Below, piece by piece: positions 34,188-42,324 of a stretch of 64,000 nucleotides of DNA. The notes beneath the pieces are model-generated. The model had not been told where the DNA came from, ran no database searches, and saw nothing but the letters and a program-made list of their open reading frames with translations. The stretch comes from an uncultured Oscillibacter sp. Its GTDB lineage: Bacteria > Bacillota > Clostridia > Oscillospirales > Oscillospiraceae. How positions within the stretch are numbered: position 1 is the first letter of the stretch; each line of letters starts with the position of its first letter. The stretch is taken from contig CAJUJW010000003.1 of NCBI GenBank assembly GCA_910586735.1, forward strand, positions 1 to 64,000, written 5' to 3'. A program made the position numbers and the translations under genes.

Positions 34188-34999
34188 CTCGCGCCTTCCT
34201 TTCCCCCGGCGAGAAAGCGGGTGCCGATGCCCCGGCCCTCCACGGCGCCGTAGAGGTCCTCGGGCCGGGCCCCGTTGGTGATGACCATGTCGCAGCCCGC
34301 CTCCATGGCGATTTTCGCCGCCGAGAGCTTGGTGGCCATGCCGCCGGTGCCCCGCCAGGTGCCCGCGCCCCCGGCCATCTCCAGAATCTCCGGCGTCAGG
34401 GCCTCCACCCGGTGGAGGAGCTCCGCCTGGGGGTCCCGCTTGGGATCCGCGCTGTAGAGCCCGTCGATGTCGCTGAGGAGGACCAGCAGATCCGCCCCGC
34501 ACAGCCCCGCCACAATGGCGGAGAGAGTGTCGTTGTCCCCCAGGACCTTGTGGTGCCCCGTCTCGATCTCGGCGGAGGAGACGGAGTCGTTCTCGTTCAC
34601 CACCGGGATGATCCCCAGCTCCAGCAGGCTCTCGAAGGTGTTTTTCAGGTGCCCGGCCCGGAGAGGGTCCTCCACGTCGTCCCCGGTGAGGAGGATCTGG
34701 GCCACGGTGCAGTTGTACTCGGAGAAGAGCTTGTCGTAGATGTGCATCATCCGGCACTGGCCCACGGCGGCGGCAGCCTGCTTCATCCTGAGGGCCCTGG
34801 GCCGCTCGTCCAGGCCCATGCGGGCCGTGCCCACGGCGATGGCCCCGGAGGTCACCAGGACCACCTCCCGCCCGCCGCCGCTGAGGTCCGCCAGCACCCG
34901 GACCAGCTTTTCCATGCTCCGCAGGTCCAGGCTGCCGGAGCTGTGGGTCAGGGTGGAGGTGCCCACCTTGACCACGATGCGTTGTTTGTTCCGAATCAC
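34184..34999 (-). CDS. proB: Glutamate 5-kinase, short form
   Basis: A 271-residue amino-acid kinase that phosphorylates glutamate in the first step of proline synthesis. KVGTSTLTH binds ATP, LVTSGAIAVG and NENDSVS...FGDNDTLSA-type (here LGDNDTLSAIVAGL) contact the substrate, and GTGGMATKLSAA is the C-terminal signature. There is no PUA domain, as in many Clostridia. The start is taken as GTG at 34999 because GGGAGG lies five bases upstream; the ATG seven codons earlier overlaps that site. It heads the pro operon. Confidence 0.94.
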   Translation of the reverse strand: MIRNKQRIVVKVGTSTLTHSSGSLDLRSMEKLVRVLADLSGGGREVVLVTSGAIAVGTARMGLDERPRALRMKQAAAAVGQCRMMHIYDKLFSEYNCTVAQILLTGDDVEDPLRAGHLKNTFESLLELGIIPVVNENDSVSSAEIETGHHKVLGDNDTLSAIVAGLCGADLLVLLSDIDGLYSADPKRDPQAELLHRVEALTPEILEMAGGAGTWRGTGGMATKLSAAKIAMEAGCDMVITNGARPEDLYGAVEGRGIGTRFLAGGKEGAR

Positions 35000-35034
35000 G
35001 ATTCCCTCCCGCCCCATGGGCATGATTTGCACCC

Positions 35035-35043
35035 AGTATAACA
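35035..35043 (-). promoter_or_regulatory. Extended -10 promoter of the pro operon
   Basis: On the minus strand TGTTATACT (TGn plus TATACT) lies 36 bp upstream of the proB start. No convincing -35 hexamer is present. Confidence 0.5.
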
Positions 35044-35080
35044 CGTCGGGGAGGAAAAGAAAAGGGGGACGCGCGCAAAG

Positions 35081-35108
35081 AAACCGGCGGGGTAAACCCC
35101 GCCGGTTT
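35081..35108 (-). terminator. Terminator of the 58-aa membrane protein gene
   Basis: AAACCGGCGGGG (35081-35092) and CCCCGCCGGTTT (35097-35108) form a perfect stem with a 4-nt loop. On the minus strand it is followed by CTTTG. Confidence 0.7.
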
Positions 35109-35129
35109 CCGCCGCCCTCGGGCCGCCCC

Positions 35130-35306
35130 TCACCGCCCCTTCCGGCCTGCCCGGACGACGGCGTAGAGAAACATCGCCCCCAGGGCCGTCTCGCCAATCA
35201 GCTGGGCGGTGTGGAAGCCCACCACAAAGCTCAGACCCGTCTGTACCGCGATGACCGCCGCCACCGCCAGAAGCCCGATCCCAAGCCCCTTCATCATATC
35301 CTTCAT
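35130..35306 (-). CDS. 58-aa membrane protein of unknown function
   Basis: Two hydrophobic segments (residues about 8-28 and 36-51) and a basic C-terminus (RAGRKGR) suggest a small two-helix membrane protein. The start at 35306 is set by AAAGGAGG eight bases upstream; the open frame continues further but without such a signal. It has an extended -10 element upstream and a terminator after it, so it is a self-contained unit. No family is recognised. Confidence 0.6.
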   Translation of the reverse strand: MKDMMKGLGIGLLAVAAVIAVQTGLSFVVGFHTAQLIGETALGAMFLYAVVRAGRKGR

Positions 35307-35352
35307 CTCTGTTTCCTCCTTTTCTGTTTTCCGTTCCCTTGGAACTGTATCC

Positions 35353-35361
35353 AGTATATCA
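35353..35361 (-). promoter_or_regulatory. Extended -10 promoter of the 58-aa gene
   Basis: On the minus strand TGATATACT (TGn plus TATACT) lies about 47 bp upstream of the start codon. Confidence 0.5.
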
Positions 35362-35411
35362 CAGCCGTATTGGCCGCGCCATAGCTTTGCCTTACAATTT
35401 GGCCCCCGTAC

Positions 35412-35427
35412 CTTACAATGCTGTAAG
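35412..35427. promoter_or_regulatory. Small palindrome between divergent genes
   Basis: CTTACA-ATGC-TGTAAG is a perfect 6-bp inverted repeat, and a further CTTACAAT half-site lies about 20 bp upstream. It is between the 58-aa gene and the ClpP-fold gene and could be an operator. Confidence 0.35.
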
Positions 35428-35487
35428 ACATGTGTAATTTCTGAAAAACGGCAAAAGCTACCTTCACTAAAAAGGAGGTATCTCACC

Positions 35488-36213
35488 ATGACCAAATCCA
35501 CCAAGCCCGCCCAGGCGGAAGACGATACACAGAAGGAGGCCGCCCAATCCATTCTGGACTTCGGCTCCGCCATGACGGCCACGCCCCACGGGAACATCTA
35601 CTGCCTCACCATCATCGGCCAGATCGAGGGCCACATGACCGCCCCCTCCGGCACCAAGACCACCAAATATGAGCACGTCCTCCCCCTCCTGGCCAAGCTG
35701 GAGGAGTCCGGCGAGGTGGCGGGGGTCCTCTTCCTCCTGAACACCGTGGGGGGCGACGTGGAGGCGGGCCTGGCCATCGCGGAGCTCATCGCCGGCATGA
35801 CCAAGCCCACGGTCTCCATCGTCCTGGGGGGCAGCCACTCCATCGGCGTGCCCCTGGCCGTGGCCGCCCGGAGGAGCTTTGCCGTGCCCTCCGCCGCCAT
35901 GACCATCCACCCGGTGCGCATGAGCGGCACCGTCATCGCCGCCCCTCAGACCTACAGTTACTTCCAGCGGCTCCAGGACCGCATCGTGGCCTTCGTCTCC
36001 GGGCACAGCCATATCTCAGCCGGGGACTTCCAGGACCTGATGCTCCAGAAGGACGACATGGCCGCCGACGTGGGCAGCGTTATCTACGGGGAGGAGGCCG
36101 TCCGTCTGGGGCTGATTGACGAGGTTGGCGGCCTCTCCGACGGGCTCCAGTGGCTGTATGGGGAGATTGACGGGGGGAAGAAGAAGCGGGGACGGAAGCC
36201 TTCCGCCAAATGA
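35488..36213 (+). CDS. ClpP-fold serine protease, TepA/SDH-type
   Basis: A 241-residue protein of the ClpP/crotonase fold, resembling Bacillus TepA (YmfB). The core FLLNTVGGDVEAGLAIAELI and the nucleophile region LGGSHSIGVPLA (Ser) are clear, followed by AMTIHPVRMSGT with the candidate catalytic His, and EEAVRLGLIDEVGG. The C-terminus is a basic KKKRGRKP tail. Such proteins are soluble or membrane-attached peptidases. Bacillus TepA degrades small spore proteins or aids translocation. The start at 35488 follows AAAGGAGGT; the frame extends upstream without a signal. Confidence 0.88.
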   Translation: MTKSTKPAQAEDDTQKEAAQSILDFGSAMTATPHGNIYCLTIIGQIEGHMTAPSGTKTTKYEHVLPLLAKLEESGEVAGVLFLLNTVGGDVEAGLAIAELIAGMTKPTVSIVLGGSHSIGVPLAVAARRSFAVPSAAMTIHPVRMSGTVIAAPQTYSYFQRLQDRIVAFVSGHSHISAGDFQDLMLQKDDMAADVGSVIYGEEAVRLGLIDEVGGLSDGLQWLYGEIDGGKKKRGRKPSAK

Positions 36214-36309
36214 CTCGGGAGATTGAGGAAGGGCGAATGGATAATTGACAATTGATAATGGACAATGAATAAGGCCCGTTCCCCGGAAACATGGCGGTTC
36301 CGATAAAAG

Positions 36310-36452
36310 GGCGGGCACATAGGTCCGCCCCTACGGGGTGTTCTGCCGGGACACAAACCGCCGGGGGAAAACGGGCCGCCGAAGGCGGCGGCCCCTATAC
36401 GGCGCTCTATCGATAGCCGGACCCGTAGGGGCCGCCCCCCTGGGCGGCCCTT
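36310..36452. repeat. REP-like palindromic repeat cluster
   Basis: Four hairpin units lie between the protease gene and the next promoter: GTCCGCCCCTAC, GGGCCGCCGAAGGCGGCGGCCC, CTATCGATAG and GTAGGGGCCGCC...GGGCGGCCC. Just upstream (36236-36270) is an AT-rich TAATTGACAATTGATAAT stretch, which recurs in reverse form near 42270-42290. No gene is seen from 36214 to 36573. Confidence 0.7.
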
Positions 36453-36515
36453 CCCCCGTCCTCCGTTCCATTTTCATTGGGACGGGAATTTTATTTTCCA
36501 TTCTGTAAAATATAC

Positions 36516-36544
36516 TTGACAAATAGTCTGGCAAGTGCTACACT
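36516..36544 (+). promoter_or_regulatory. Sigma-A promoter of the membrane protein/XRE pair
   Basis: TTGACA (36516-36521) and TACACT (36539-36544) are 17 bp apart, 30 bp upstream of the ATG. Confidence 0.75.
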
Positions 36545-36573
36545 GGCCCCATCAAACGCAAGGAGGTCTCTAT

Positions 36574-37098
36574 ATGGACAACTATCATGCCGGCCTGGCT
36601 CTGGGGATTTTGGTGGGCGTCATCGCGGCGTCGGGACTGCTGGCGTTCCTCTTCAAGAAGAAGGTGCTGGACTGCCACTTTGACGAGCGGCAGGAGCGGG
36701 CCAGGGGCAAGGCCTTCCAGTACGGCTTCTTCACCCTGCTCATCGCCTCTTACGTCTACGCCGTCTCCGACGAGGTGTTTGGCCGCTGGTGCGAGGTGCT
36801 GACGGGGGTCACCCTCTGCATCGCCGTCAGCATGTGCGTCTTCTCCGTCACCTGCATTTTGAAGGACGCGTATCTCAGCCTCCGGGAGAAGCCCCGGCAG
36901 GTCATGACCATGTTCGCCCTGCTGTCCGCGCTGAACCTGGGCGTTGGCGTCATGCAGGGCCTCCACGGGGATTTGATGGAGGACGGCGTGCTGACCATCC
37001 GGGCGGTAAACCCCATCATAGGGGCGGCAATCCTGGTGATTCTCATTGTGTACATCGTCAACTATCTCCTCCGCCCCCGGGACGAGGAGGCGGAATGA
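36574..37098 (+). CDS. Four-helix membrane protein paired with an XRE regulator
   Basis: A 174-residue polytopic protein with about four or five membrane helices (near residues 5-25, 47-67, 73-95, 107-127 and 145-167) and a charged cytoplasmic stretch (DERQERARGK). The combination of a small membrane protein overlapping a 64-aa XRE regulator is widespread in Firmicutes, though its function is not known. The start at 36574 has AAGGAGG upstream. Its stop overlaps the regulator start by 4 bp. Confidence 0.8.
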   Translation: MDNYHAGLALGILVGVIAASGLLAFLFKKKVLDCHFDERQERARGKAFQYGFFTLLIASYVYAVSDEVFGRWCEVLTGVTLCIAVSMCVFSVTCILKDAYLSLREKPRQVMTMFALLSALNLGVGVMQGLHGDLMEDGVLTIRAVNPIIGAAILVILIVYIVNYLLRPRDEEAE

Positions 37099-37289
37099 AA
37101 AACCTCCGTATGAAAGCCGCCCGGGCCGCCCTGGATCTGAGCCAGCAGCAGCTGGCCGACGCCGTGGGCGTCTCCCGCCAGACCATCAACGCCATCGAGA
37201 AGGGGGACTACAACCCCACCATCCGCCTGTGCGTCAGCATCTGCCGGGTGCTGGGCAAGACCCTGGACGACCTGTTCTGGGAGCCCTAG
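37095..37289 (+). CDS. Small XRE regulator (YozG-like)
   Basis: A 64-residue single-domain helix-turn-helix protein: RAALDLSQQQLADAVGVSRQTINAIEKGDYNPTIRL is the canonical fold with the TINAIEKGDYNPT signature, and the C-terminal VLGKTLDDLFW completes it. Overlap with the membrane protein gene indicates translational coupling, so it probably senses through or controls that protein. No operator could be singled out. Confidence 0.9.
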   Translation: MKNLRMKAARAALDLSQQQLADAVGVSRQTINAIEKGDYNPTIRLCVSICRVLGKTLDDLFWEP

Positions 37290-37470
37290 TCGATTTGCAC
37301 AAGAAACTTTCTACAATTTTGTACGAATATACAGAAAATCGATTGCGTAAATTTTATGAAATTCTTACCTGTTCACCGGCGGGGAAGTCTTGTATAATGG
37401 GTGCTGCAAGAAGTAATCCGACACCGGTTTCCGAACTCCCCCTGGGGAGATTCGACAGGAGGAATTTTAT

Positions 37471-38904
37471 ATGCCGAGAAAGACCAAGATCATCTGCACC
37501 CTGGGTCCCGCCGTGGACAGCGAGGAAATGATTGTCGCCCTGATCAAGGGGGGCATGAACGGGGCCCGCTTCAACTTCTCCCACGGCAGCCACCCGGAGC
37601 ACCTGGAGCGGCTGAACCGCCTCAAGGCCGTCCGGGACCGCATGGGCTGCCCCGTGGCCACCATTCTGGACACCAAGGGCCCGGAGATCCGCATCAAGAC
37701 CTTTGAGACCAAGACGGTGGAGCTGACCGCCGGGGAGACCTTCACCCTCACCGTGGACGACGTGACGGGCACGGCCCAACGGGTCTCCGTTACATACCCC
37801 AAGCTGAACCAGGAGGTCACGCCCGGCCAGGTGATTCTCATTGACGACGGGCTGGTGGCCATTCGTGTCCAGGAGATCAAGGGTTCGGACATCGTCTGTG
37901 AGGTGGAGAACGGGGGGACCCTGTCCGCCAACAAATCCATCAACATCCCTGGGGCCCACATTCAGCTGCCCGCCCTGACGGAGAAGGACGTGGCGGACAT
38001 CCGGTTCGGCGTGGAGAACGACTTTGACTTCATCGCCGCCTCCTTCGTCCGCCGGGCCGCCGACGTGGAGGCCGTGCGGCAGGTGCTCCACGAGTGCGGC
38101 GGGGACAATGTGAAAATCATCGCCAAAATCGAAAACCAGGAGGGCGTCGACAACATGGACGACATCCTGGCGGCGGCGGACGGGGTCATGGTGGCCCGGG
38201 GCGACCTGGGTGTGGAGATACCTGCGGCCAAGGTGCCCGCCCTCCAGAAAATGATGATCCGCAAGGGTCTCCAGGCGGGCAAGCCCATCATCACGGCCAC
38301 CCAGATGCTGGACTCCATGATGCGCAACCCCCGTCCCACCCGGGCGGAGGTCTCCGACGTGGCCAACGCCGTGTACGACGGCACCAGCTGCGTCATGCTC
38401 TCCGGGGAGACCGCCGGGGGCAAGTACCCCACCGAGGCCCTGGAGGCCATGCTGGAGATTGTCACGGAGGCGGAAGGGTCCATCGACTATTGGAAGCGCT
38501 TCCAGAAGCAGCTGGTGGTGACGGCCTCCAACATCAACGACGCCATCACCCACACCTGCTGTCTGACGGCCCGGGACCTGAACGCCTCGGCGATTCTGAC
38601 GGCCACCAGCTCGGGCCGGACGGCCCGGATGATCTGCCGGTTCCGGCCCGCCTGTCCCGTGGCGGCGCTGACCATGCAGGAGAAGACCCGGCGTCAGCTG
38701 GCGATTTGCTGGGGAGTTGTGCCCTTCCTGACGGGAGAGGTGAACTCCACGGACCGGATTTTCTCTCTCACCAGCGAGGTGGCGGTGAAAGAGGGCCTGG
38801 TCCAGGCCGGGGACACGGTGGTGATTACCGCCGGAGTGCCTCTCGGCAAGAGCGGGTCGACCAACCTGATCAAGGCGCAGGTTGTGGAGGCCACAGGGCT
38901 GTAA
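37471..38904 (+). CDS. pyk: Pyruvate kinase
   Basis: A 477-residue pyruvate kinase without the extra C-terminal PEP-utiliser domain found in Bacillus. It has the N-terminal KTKIICTLGPAVDSEEMI, GARFNFSHG, DTKGPEIRI, the active-site region VKIIAKIENQEGVDNMDDIL, MVARGDLGVEIP and the MSGETAGGKYP-type loop (LSGETAGGKYPTEALEAM). It makes ATP and pyruvate from PEP and ADP in glycolysis. A -10 TATAAT at 37393-37398 without a good -35 precedes it, and a perfect hairpin follows. Confidence 0.97.
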   Translation: MPRKTKIICTLGPAVDSEEMIVALIKGGMNGARFNFSHGSHPEHLERLNRLKAVRDRMGCPVATILDTKGPEIRIKTFETKTVELTAGETFTLTVDDVTGTAQRVSVTYPKLNQEVTPGQVILIDDGLVAIRVQEIKGSDIVCEVENGGTLSANKSINIPGAHIQLPALTEKDVADIRFGVENDFDFIAASFVRRAADVEAVRQVLHECGGDNVKIIAKIENQEGVDNMDDILAAADGVMVARGDLGVEIPAAKVPALQKMMIRKGLQAGKPIITATQMLDSMMRNPRPTRAEVSDVANAVYDGTSCVMLSGETAGGKYPTEALEAMLEIVTEAEGSIDYWKRFQKQLVVTASNINDAITHTCCLTARDLNASAILTATSSGRTARMICRFRPACPVAALTMQEKTRRQLAICWGVVPFLTGEVNSTDRIFSLTSEVAVKEGLVQAGDTVVITAGVPLGKSGSTNLIKAQVVEATGL

Positions 38905-38942
38905 GCCCTGGAGGGTACGCGCTCTGACGGGCGGGATAGATT

Positions 38943-38991
38943 ACAGCCATGAAGACAGCCGGTCCTTTGCGGCAGCTGTCTTCATGGCTGT
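38943..38991. terminator. Long hairpin between convergent pyk and greA-like genes
   Basis: ACAGCCATGAAGACAGC (38943-38959) pairs exactly with GCTGTCTTCATGGCTGT (38975-38991). It fits a bidirectional terminator of convergent genes, although the T-tracts are weak. Confidence 0.7.
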
Positions 38992-38996
38992 ATTTC

Positions 38997-39500
38997 TCAA
39001 TAGGAGCTGATACTAAGGCTCTCGTCGTCCTCCCCCTTTTCAATCTTCCGTATCTCCACGAAATACTTCACCGTCGGGCTGACGGCAACCTCCACCCGCT
39101 CCCCGGCCCGGCGGCCGAGGAGCGCCTTCCCTACGGGAGACTCCTTGCTGATCAGCCCCTTCAGGGCGTCCTGCCGCAATGTGGTGACAATCCGCACCTC
39201 CATCTCCTTCTTTGCCATCTCGTTGAAGATGGTAACTCTGTCAAACAGCCCCACCGCGTCCGCCGGGCCCTCCGCCTCGATGACCTTCGCCGTGCGGATC
39301 ATCCGCTCCAGATACCGGATGCGGCTCTCGTTCCGGTTCTTCGCCTGCTTGGCGCATTTATACTCGAAGTTCTCGCTCAGGTCCCCAAAGGCCCGGGCCG
39401 TCTGAACCTCCTCAATCAGTTGGGGCCGCAGGACCCGGACCCGGTGGTCCAGCTCCTCCCTCATCTTCTTGATGTCCACAGCCGTCAGCTCGTCGTACAC
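38997..39500 (-). CDS. GreA/GreB-family transcript cleavage factor
   Basis: A 167-residue protein with the GreA layout: an N-terminal coiled coil and a C-terminal FKBP-like domain. The acidic coiled-coil tip that reaches the polymerase active site is seen as GDLSENFEYK, matching the GDLSENAEYK signature. The C-terminal part shows ESPVGKALLGRRAGERVEV, the SPLGRALLGK-type motif. It would rescue backtracked RNA polymerase. The start is GTG at 39500, six bases after AAAGGAGGG. A -10/-35 pair lies upstream, divergent from yqeC. Confidence 0.9.
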   Translation of the reverse strand: MYDELTAVDIKKMREELDHRVRVLRPQLIEEVQTARAFGDLSENFEYKCAKQAKNRNESRIRYLERMIRTAKVIEAEGPADAVGLFDRVTIFNEMAKKEMEVRIVTTLRQDALKGLISKESPVGKALLGRRAGERVEVAVSPTVKYFVEIRKIEKGEDDESLSISSY

Positions 39501-39531
39501 CGCCAACCCTCCTTTTTCGTTCTGCCGCTCC

Positions 39532-39598
39532 ATCATAGCCCCTCCCGCCGCCCCTGTCAAGGCGTACCCTTGACGGCGGCCCGGAGGGGTGCTATTCT
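39532..39598. promoter_or_regulatory. Back-to-back promoters of greA-like and yqeC genes
   Basis: Minus strand: TTGACA (39555-39560) and TATGAT (39532-39537), 17 bp apart, serve the GreA-like gene. Plus strand: TTGACG (39570-39575) and TATTCT (39593-39598), 17 bp apart, serve yqeC. The two -35 elements are 9 bp apart. Confidence 0.75.
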
Positions 39599-39631
39599 AT
39601 AGAAAGAACAACGGCTGGGGGAGGGATCAAC

Positions 39632-40321
39632 ATGGACCTGGCCAAACTGCTGGACATCCGCCCCGGCGTCACCGCCGTCATCGGCGGCGGCGGGAAAACC
39701 ACCCTCCTGCGAACCCTGGGGGAGGAGCTGGCGGCGGAGGGGGCGCGGGTTCTCCTCTGCGCCACCACGAAGATTTTCCCCTTCGGGGGCCTGCCCAGCC
39801 TGGTCAACCCCCCGGAGAAGGTCCTGGCGGAGGCCCTGGAGGCCCGCCGCCTGGTCTGCGCCGGGGCGCCGGTGCCCGGCACGGGGAAGCTGACGGCTCC
39901 GGCCATCTCCATGGCCCGGCTGGCGGCGCTGGCGGACTACGTGCTGGCGGAGGCCGACGGCGCGGCGGGGCGGCCCCTGAAGGCCCACGCCGCCCATGAG
40001 CCGGTGGTGCCCCCCGAGGCGAACCGGGTGATCTATGTGGTGGGGGCCTCGGGCTTTGGGCGGCCGGTCCGGGAGGCGGTCCACCGGCCGGAGAAATTCT
40101 GGTTTCTGACGGACCTGGAGGCGGAGGACCCGGTGACGCCGGAGGCGGTGGCGGAGGCCCTGCAAACGGAGGCGTCCACGGCCTGGCCCCCTATCCGGGT
40201 GTTTGTGAACCAGGCGGAGGACGCCGCCGCCCTGGCCGCCGCCCGGCGGCTGGCGGAACTGCTGCCCTGGCCGGTGTGCGCCGGGGCGCTGAAAAGGAGG
40301 AGCTGGACATGCTTGTCGTAA
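39632..40321 (+). CDS. yqeC: YqeC, selenium-dependent hydroxylase accessory protein
   Basis: A 229-residue P-loop protein: IGGGGKTTLLRTL near the N-terminus, ATTKIFPF and a central ADYVLAEADGAAGRPLKAH motif that is diagnostic of YqeC. The family accompanies YqeB and SelD in genomes with selenium-dependent molybdenum hydroxylases (xanthine dehydrogenase type) and is thought to help mature the labile selenium of the cofactor. It overlaps yqeB by 13 bp. No molybdenum hydroxylase is encoded in this window. Confidence 0.92.
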   Translation: MDLAKLLDIRPGVTAVIGGGGKTTLLRTLGEELAAEGARVLLCATTKIFPFGGLPSLVNPPEKVLAEALEARRLVCAGAPVPGTGKLTAPAISMARLAALADYVLAEADGAAGRPLKAHAAHEPVVPPEANRVIYVVGASGFGRPVREAVHRPEKFWFLTDLEAEDPVTPEAVAEALQTEASTAWPPIRVFVNQAEDAAALAAARRLAELLPWPVCAGALKRRSWTCLS

Positions 40322-41100
40322 TACGAGGGGCCGGGGACATTGCCACCGGCGTGGCCCTGCGGCTCTGGCGGGCGGGCCTCCGGGTGGTCATGACGGACCT
40401 GGAGAAGCCCACCGCCATCCGCCGGACCGTGGCCTTTTCCCAGGCCATCGTTCTGGGGGAGGCCCAGGTGGAGGACGTGACCGCCCGGCGGGCGGCGGGG
40501 CCCCAGGAGGCCCTGGCAATTCTGGAGGCCGGGGTGATTCCCGTCCTGGCGGACCCCCAGGGGGCCTGCATCCCGGTCCTGGGGCCCGATGCGGTGGTGG
40601 ACGCCATCCTGGCCAAGCGGAACCTGGGCACTAGAATTACAGACGCGCCGGTGGTGGTGGGCGTGGGCCCCGGCTTCACGGCGGGGGAGGACTGCCACGC
40701 CGTGGTGGAGACCATGCGGGGCCACTATCTGGGCCGGGCCCTCTACCAGGGGTCCGCCCAGCCCAACACGGGGATTCCCGGCCTCATCGGGGGCTTTGCG
40801 GGGGAGCGGGTCCTCCGGGCCCCGGCGGACGGAGTGTTTCACCAGCTCCTGGACATCGGGGCCCAGGTGAAGGAGGGGGACATTGCCGCCCAGGTAGGCG
40901 GCGTGCCCATGGTCTGCACTCTGACCGGGGTGCTGCGGGGCATCCTGCCGGAGGGGACCCCGGTACGCCGGGGGATGAAGGCCGGGGATGTGGACCCCCG
41001 GTGCGAACCGGAGCACTGCCGCTGCGCCAGCGACAAGGCGCTCGCCGTTGGCGGGGGGGTGCTGGAGGCGGTTCTGCGCCTCAGCGGGGCGCTGAGATGA
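40309..41100 (+). CDS. yqeB: YqeB, selenium-dependent molybdenum cofactor protein
   Basis: A 263-residue protein of the EF2563/YqeB family. Features are the N-terminal Rossmann-like VVIRGAGDIATGVALRLWRAG, TDLEKPTAIRRTVAFSQA, VVGVGPGFTAGEDCHAVVET and GHYLGRALYQG. A biotinyl-lipoyl-like segment (ADGVFHQLLDIGAQVKEGDI) lies near the C-terminus, which ends with cysteines in CEPEHCRC. The start at 40309 follows AAAAGGAGGAG. It sits between yqeC and selD, the usual marker trio for the selenium-labile hydroxylase pathway. Confidence 0.92.
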   Translation: MLVVIRGAGDIATGVALRLWRAGLRVVMTDLEKPTAIRRTVAFSQAIVLGEAQVEDVTARRAAGPQEALAILEAGVIPVLADPQGACIPVLGPDAVVDAILAKRNLGTRITDAPVVVGVGPGFTAGEDCHAVVETMRGHYLGRALYQGSAQPNTGIPGLIGGFAGERVLRAPADGVFHQLLDIGAQVKEGDIAAQVGGVPMVCTLTGVLRGILPEGTPVRRGMKAGDVDPRCEPEHCRCASDKALAVGGGVLEAVLRLSGALR

Positions 41101-41114
41101 GAGGAGGTTTCCCC

Positions 41115-42155
41115 ATGCCGGAAAACAACGTAAAGCTGACGAAGCTGGCCAAGTGCGCCGGCTGCGGCGCCAAGGTGGGCGCCGGCACCCTGGCCCGCCT
41201 CCTGGAGGGCATCCGGGTCCGCCGGGACCCGAACCTCCTGGTGGGCTTCGACCGGAGCGACGACGCCTCCGTCTACAAGCTCTCCGACGATTTGGCCCTG
41301 GTCCAGACCGTGGACTTCTTCCCCCCCATTGCCGACGACCCCTACCTCTTCGGCCAGATCGCCGCCGCCAACGCCCTCTCCGATGTCTACGCCATGGGCG
41401 GAGAGCCCAAGCTCTGTCTCAACATCATGGCCGTGCCCAAGGACATGCCCCCCGAGGCGGTCCACAGCCTCCTCCGGGGCGGCTACGACAAGGTCTATGA
41501 GGCCGGGGCCCTCATCACCGGGGGACACAGCATCCTGGACGACGAGCCCAAGTACGGCCTGGCCGTCACGGGCTTCGTCCACCCGGACAAGATGCTCACC
41601 AACTCCGGGGCCCGGCCGGGGGATGTCCTCCTCTTCACCAAGCCCCTGGGCACCGGCGTGCTGACCACCGCCGCCAAGGCCGATATGGCCCCGCCCCAGG
41701 CCATGGAACGGGCCCACCGGCTTATGACCACGCTGAACAAGGCCGCCAGGGACGCGATGGTGAAATACCGCGTCCACGCCTGCACCGACGTGACGGGCTT
41801 CGGCCTCCTGGGCCACGGGCTGGAGCTGGCCCAGGGCAGCGGCGTGGAGCTGGAGCTTCACGCAGACGCCGTGGACTTCATCCCCGAGGCCGCCGAACTG
41901 GCGCGAATGGGCATTCTCCCCGAGGGCATGTACCGGAACCGCTCCTTCGCCGAGGAGTCCGTGGACCCCGGCGCGGCGGAGCTCTGGCAGCAGGACCTGC
42001 TCTACGATCCCCAGACCTCCGGCGGCCTGCTGATGGCGGTGGACCCCCTGGACGCCGAGGCCCTCTTTCAGGAGCTGCAAGGGGCCGTCCCCAGCGCCCA
42101 GAGGCTGGGCCTGGTCCGGGAGTACCAGGGCGGCAAGCGGATCTTCCTCACCTGA
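41115..42155 (+). CDS. selD: Selenide, water dikinase SelD (cysteine form)
   Basis: A 346-residue ATP-dependent enzyme that makes selenophosphate, the selenium donor. The N-terminal LAKCAGCGAK aligns with the E. coli GAGCGCK site: the catalytic residue is Cys, not selenocysteine, and the Lys is kept, while the second Cys is replaced by Ala. QTVDFFPPIADDPYLFGQIAAANALSDVYAMGG and DVTGFGLLGHG are family signatures. It ends with an intrinsic terminator. With yqeB and yqeC it points to selenium use in a molybdenum hydroxylase. Confidence 0.95.
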   Translation: MPENNVKLTKLAKCAGCGAKVGAGTLARLLEGIRVRRDPNLLVGFDRSDDASVYKLSDDLALVQTVDFFPPIADDPYLFGQIAAANALSDVYAMGGEPKLCLNIMAVPKDMPPEAVHSLLRGGYDKVYEAGALITGGHSILDDEPKYGLAVTGFVHPDKMLTNSGARPGDVLLFTKPLGTGVLTTAAKADMAPPQAMERAHRLMTTLNKAARDAMVKYRVHACTDVTGFGLLGHGLELAQGSGVELELHADAVDFIPEAAELARMGILPEGMYRNRSFAEESVDPGAAELWQQDLLYDPQTSGGLLMAVDPLDAEALFQELQGAVPSAQRLGLVREYQGGKRIFLT

Positions 42156-42160
42156 ACGCA

Positions 42161-42190
42161 AAAAAGCGGACGGAAAACCGTCCGCTTTTT
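42161..42190 (+). terminator. Terminator of the selenium operon
   Basis: AAAAAGCGGACGG and CCGTCCGCTTTTT are exact arms around AAAA. It has poly-A and poly-T flanks, so it may work in both directions. Confidence 0.9.
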
Positions 42191-42324
42191 CATGGGCTTT
42201 ATGTCCCAATTTGGCGCAAAAAGGCCGGGAGCACCCTGTGGGGCAGGACAGAGTCCGCCTCACCGGCATTGTCAATTATCCATTGTCAATTTCCATCGTG
42301 AAATCCGCGAAAGAGCCCCTCCGC

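Noticed and set aside
35209..35487. Longer start for the ClpP-fold protease
   Set aside because: The extension covers promoter DNA of the divergent gene. AAAGGAGGT directly before 35488 sets the start.
41115..41200. Selenocysteine codon in selD
   Set aside because: The active-site codon is TGC (Cys); no in-frame TGA is present.
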